From positions 1-20,894 of IMG/VR virus record IMGVR_UViG_3300020416_000073: a stretch of DNA of 20,894 bases; one strand, 5' to 3'. The position numbers and the translations under genes were made by a program. The notes under the pieces were generated by a model. It was not told where the DNA came from. It ran no database searches and saw only the letters and a list, made by a program, of their open reading frames with translations. The stretch comes from a virus. Positions 20,065 through 20,894 of the stretch are shown piece by piece (within the stretch, counting starts at the first letter, position 1; each line of letters starts with the position of its first letter).

Positions 20065-20840
20065 CTGTGTAGCTCTTCGTTTATTGTCATTGTTTGATGA
20101 TACAATTCTTTTTGTGCTGTAACGTAATCTAACACATTAAGTTGTGGTTCCCAACCTAATTTTTTGGCTGGTTCAATATTCAATGTATTATCATCAGCTT
20201 CACAATCATCGCCGTCTTCTACTGGAAGATCTTGATAACCTACAGCTTGACCGAGTTCAGAAACTAACACACCTTTACTTGTGCCGATATCATATGCTCT
20301 TTCAACGGTGTGTAAATCTTTTTCCATTAACAAAACAATAAATGCTACTACATCATCAACATGAACAAAATCACGAGTATGATTAGTGAGATATTTAATA
20401 TTGCCACTTACAAGTCTCCCTATTAGCATTGAATCTCTGGCATTCGGCCCATAGACTGTACTAAACCTCAAGCCAACTTGTCCAGGCATTGCTGTTTCTT
20501 CATTTACTTTCTTACTGATACCATAAGGTGAAGCTGCCCAGTTATGAATACAAGATGAAGATGCATAGATGAGAGGTACGCCTGCTTCATAACACATTCT
20601 TTGTATTCGTGTTGTTGGGGTTACGTTATTATCCCAAAATGCTTGAGCATTATCAATTGATGCTCTTAAATCTGCAAATGCTGCTAGATGAATTACGTAT
20701 TCTTCATCATTTAATTGAAAGTCATGAATATCTTTACCAAGTTGTGTATCCCACTCGGTAATCTCATGCCCTTGAGATTCAAGGACTGTTTTAAGGCGAC
20801 TTCCAATAAAGCCGCTTGATCCGGTTAATGCTATTCTCAT
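20061..20840 (-). CDS. NAD-dependent epimerase/dehydratase (extended SDR)
   Basis: This 259-residue cytoplasmic enzyme has the Rossmann motif GSSGFIG at 7-13, the SSS segment at 94-96, the catalytic YGISK (YxxxK) at 106-110 and RDFVHVDDVV at 156-165. It belongs to the extended short-chain dehydrogenases that epimerise or dehydrate nucleotide sugars such as UDP-glucose or GDP-mannose. Close packing with the cytosine methyltransferase (TTGA overlap) suggests joint expression. In marine T4-like phages such enzymes are sometimes linked to DNA or surface sugar modification; nothing here shows which sugar. It is shorter than the typical 310-340 residues, with a compact C-terminal part. The ATG has GAGGAG upstream. 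Confidence 0.87.
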   Translation of the reverse strand: MRIALTGSSGFIGSRLKTVLESQGHEITEWDTQLGKDIHDFQLNDEEYVIHLAAFADLRASIDNAQAFWDNNVTPTTRIQRMCYEAGVPLIYASSSCIHNWAASPYGISKKVNEETAMPGQVGLRFSTVYGPNARDSMLIGRLVSGNIKYLTNHTRDFVHVDDVVAFIVLLMEKDLHTVERAYDIGTSKGVLVSELGQAVGYQDLPVEDGDDCEADDNTLNIEPAKKLGWEPQLNVLDYVTAQKELYHQTMTINEELHS

Positions 20841-20894
20841 GCAAAAAACTCCTCTAATGTTGCTTGTTGTTTTACTTCGTTATATGTTAACGTT
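20837..20894 (-). CDS. C-terminal end of a clamp-binding protein, probably DNA polymerase gp43
   Basis: Only the last 18 residues are in the window, TLTYNEVKQQATLEEFFA, ending with TGA that overlaps the epimerase ATG. QATLEEFF is a PIP-box (Q-x-x-L-x-x-F-F), the sliding-clamp-binding tail found at the end of T4 gp43 (ASLFDMF type). In T4 the polymerase gene lies upstream of uvsX and gene 41, as here. Another clamp-binding protein is the alternative. The identity rests on this tail and on gene order. Confidence 0.55.
   Translation of the reverse strand, partial: TLTYNEVKQQATLEEFFA

Noticed and set aside
1-20894. tRNA genes, CRISPR array or insertion sequence
   Set aside because: Gaps are too short for tRNAs and I saw no cloverleaf pattern, no regularly spaced repeats and no transposase.

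Overview
The window is an AT-rich segment of a T4-like myovirus, most likely one that infects a marine bacterium. Every gene I can support is on the minus strand, and genes overlap by 1-25 nt or are separated by a few tens of nt; TAATG and ATGA stop/start junctions are common. There is no non-coding stretch longer than 300 bases, and I see no tRNA, CRISPR array or insertion sequence. The T4 kinship rests on the order polymerase tail - modification gene - UvsX - small protein - gp41 helicase, on late-promoter-like TATAAATA boxes, and on many small proteins of types I recall from marine T4-like phages (PNCVPK protein, NMNAT-like/WRTGHRPG protein, KWDGAP protein). AT-richness, a class II ribonucleotide reductase and a bacterial-type pseudoazurin suggest a heterotrophic proteobacterial host, possibly a SAR11-type alphaproteobacterium. 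The host is inference only.

In the direction of transcription (high to low coordinates) there are three regions. (1) 20894-16175 is a replication and modification region: the last residues of a clamp-binding protein (probably DNA polymerase gp43), a sugar-nucleotide epimerase-like enzyme, a C5-cytosine methyltransferase, UvsX, a small conserved protein and the gp41 helicase. It ends in a hairpin terminator at about 16110-16138, followed at once by a sigma70-like promoter. (2) 16041-14425 is a run of small, mostly unrecognised proteins, including a tryptophan-rich membrane mini-protein and a zinc metallopeptidase-like protein. (3) 14438 down to about 5030 begins at a TATAAATA late-promoter-like box and holds a series of proteins that share a short N-terminal peptide.

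That peptide (MKTFKSYINEE, MKTFNQYLKEE, MIQFKTFLEEG and similar) closely resembles the capsid-targeting leader of the T4 internal proteins (MKTYQEFIAE), including a hydrophobic-x-Glu site like the one cut by the gp21 prohead protease. The proteins carrying it include an NMNAT-like nucleotidyltransferase fused to a second domain that has its own internal copy of the leader, a protein with a KxDG ligase-like motif, a possible PD-(D/E)XK nuclease and several very basic proteins. I read this as a cassette of proteins packaged in the head and perhaps injected with the DNA. A thermonuclease-like protein and a metallopeptidase-like protein sit in or beside the cassette without the leader.

(4) 5398-1 carries more conserved small proteins, a 3-TM holin-like protein and then a redox island: class II (B12-type) ribonucleotide reductase, a secreted pseudoazurin-type copper protein, glutaredoxin, a 52-residue zinc-ribbon protein and a GIY-YIG nuclease. 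The window cuts genes at both ends.
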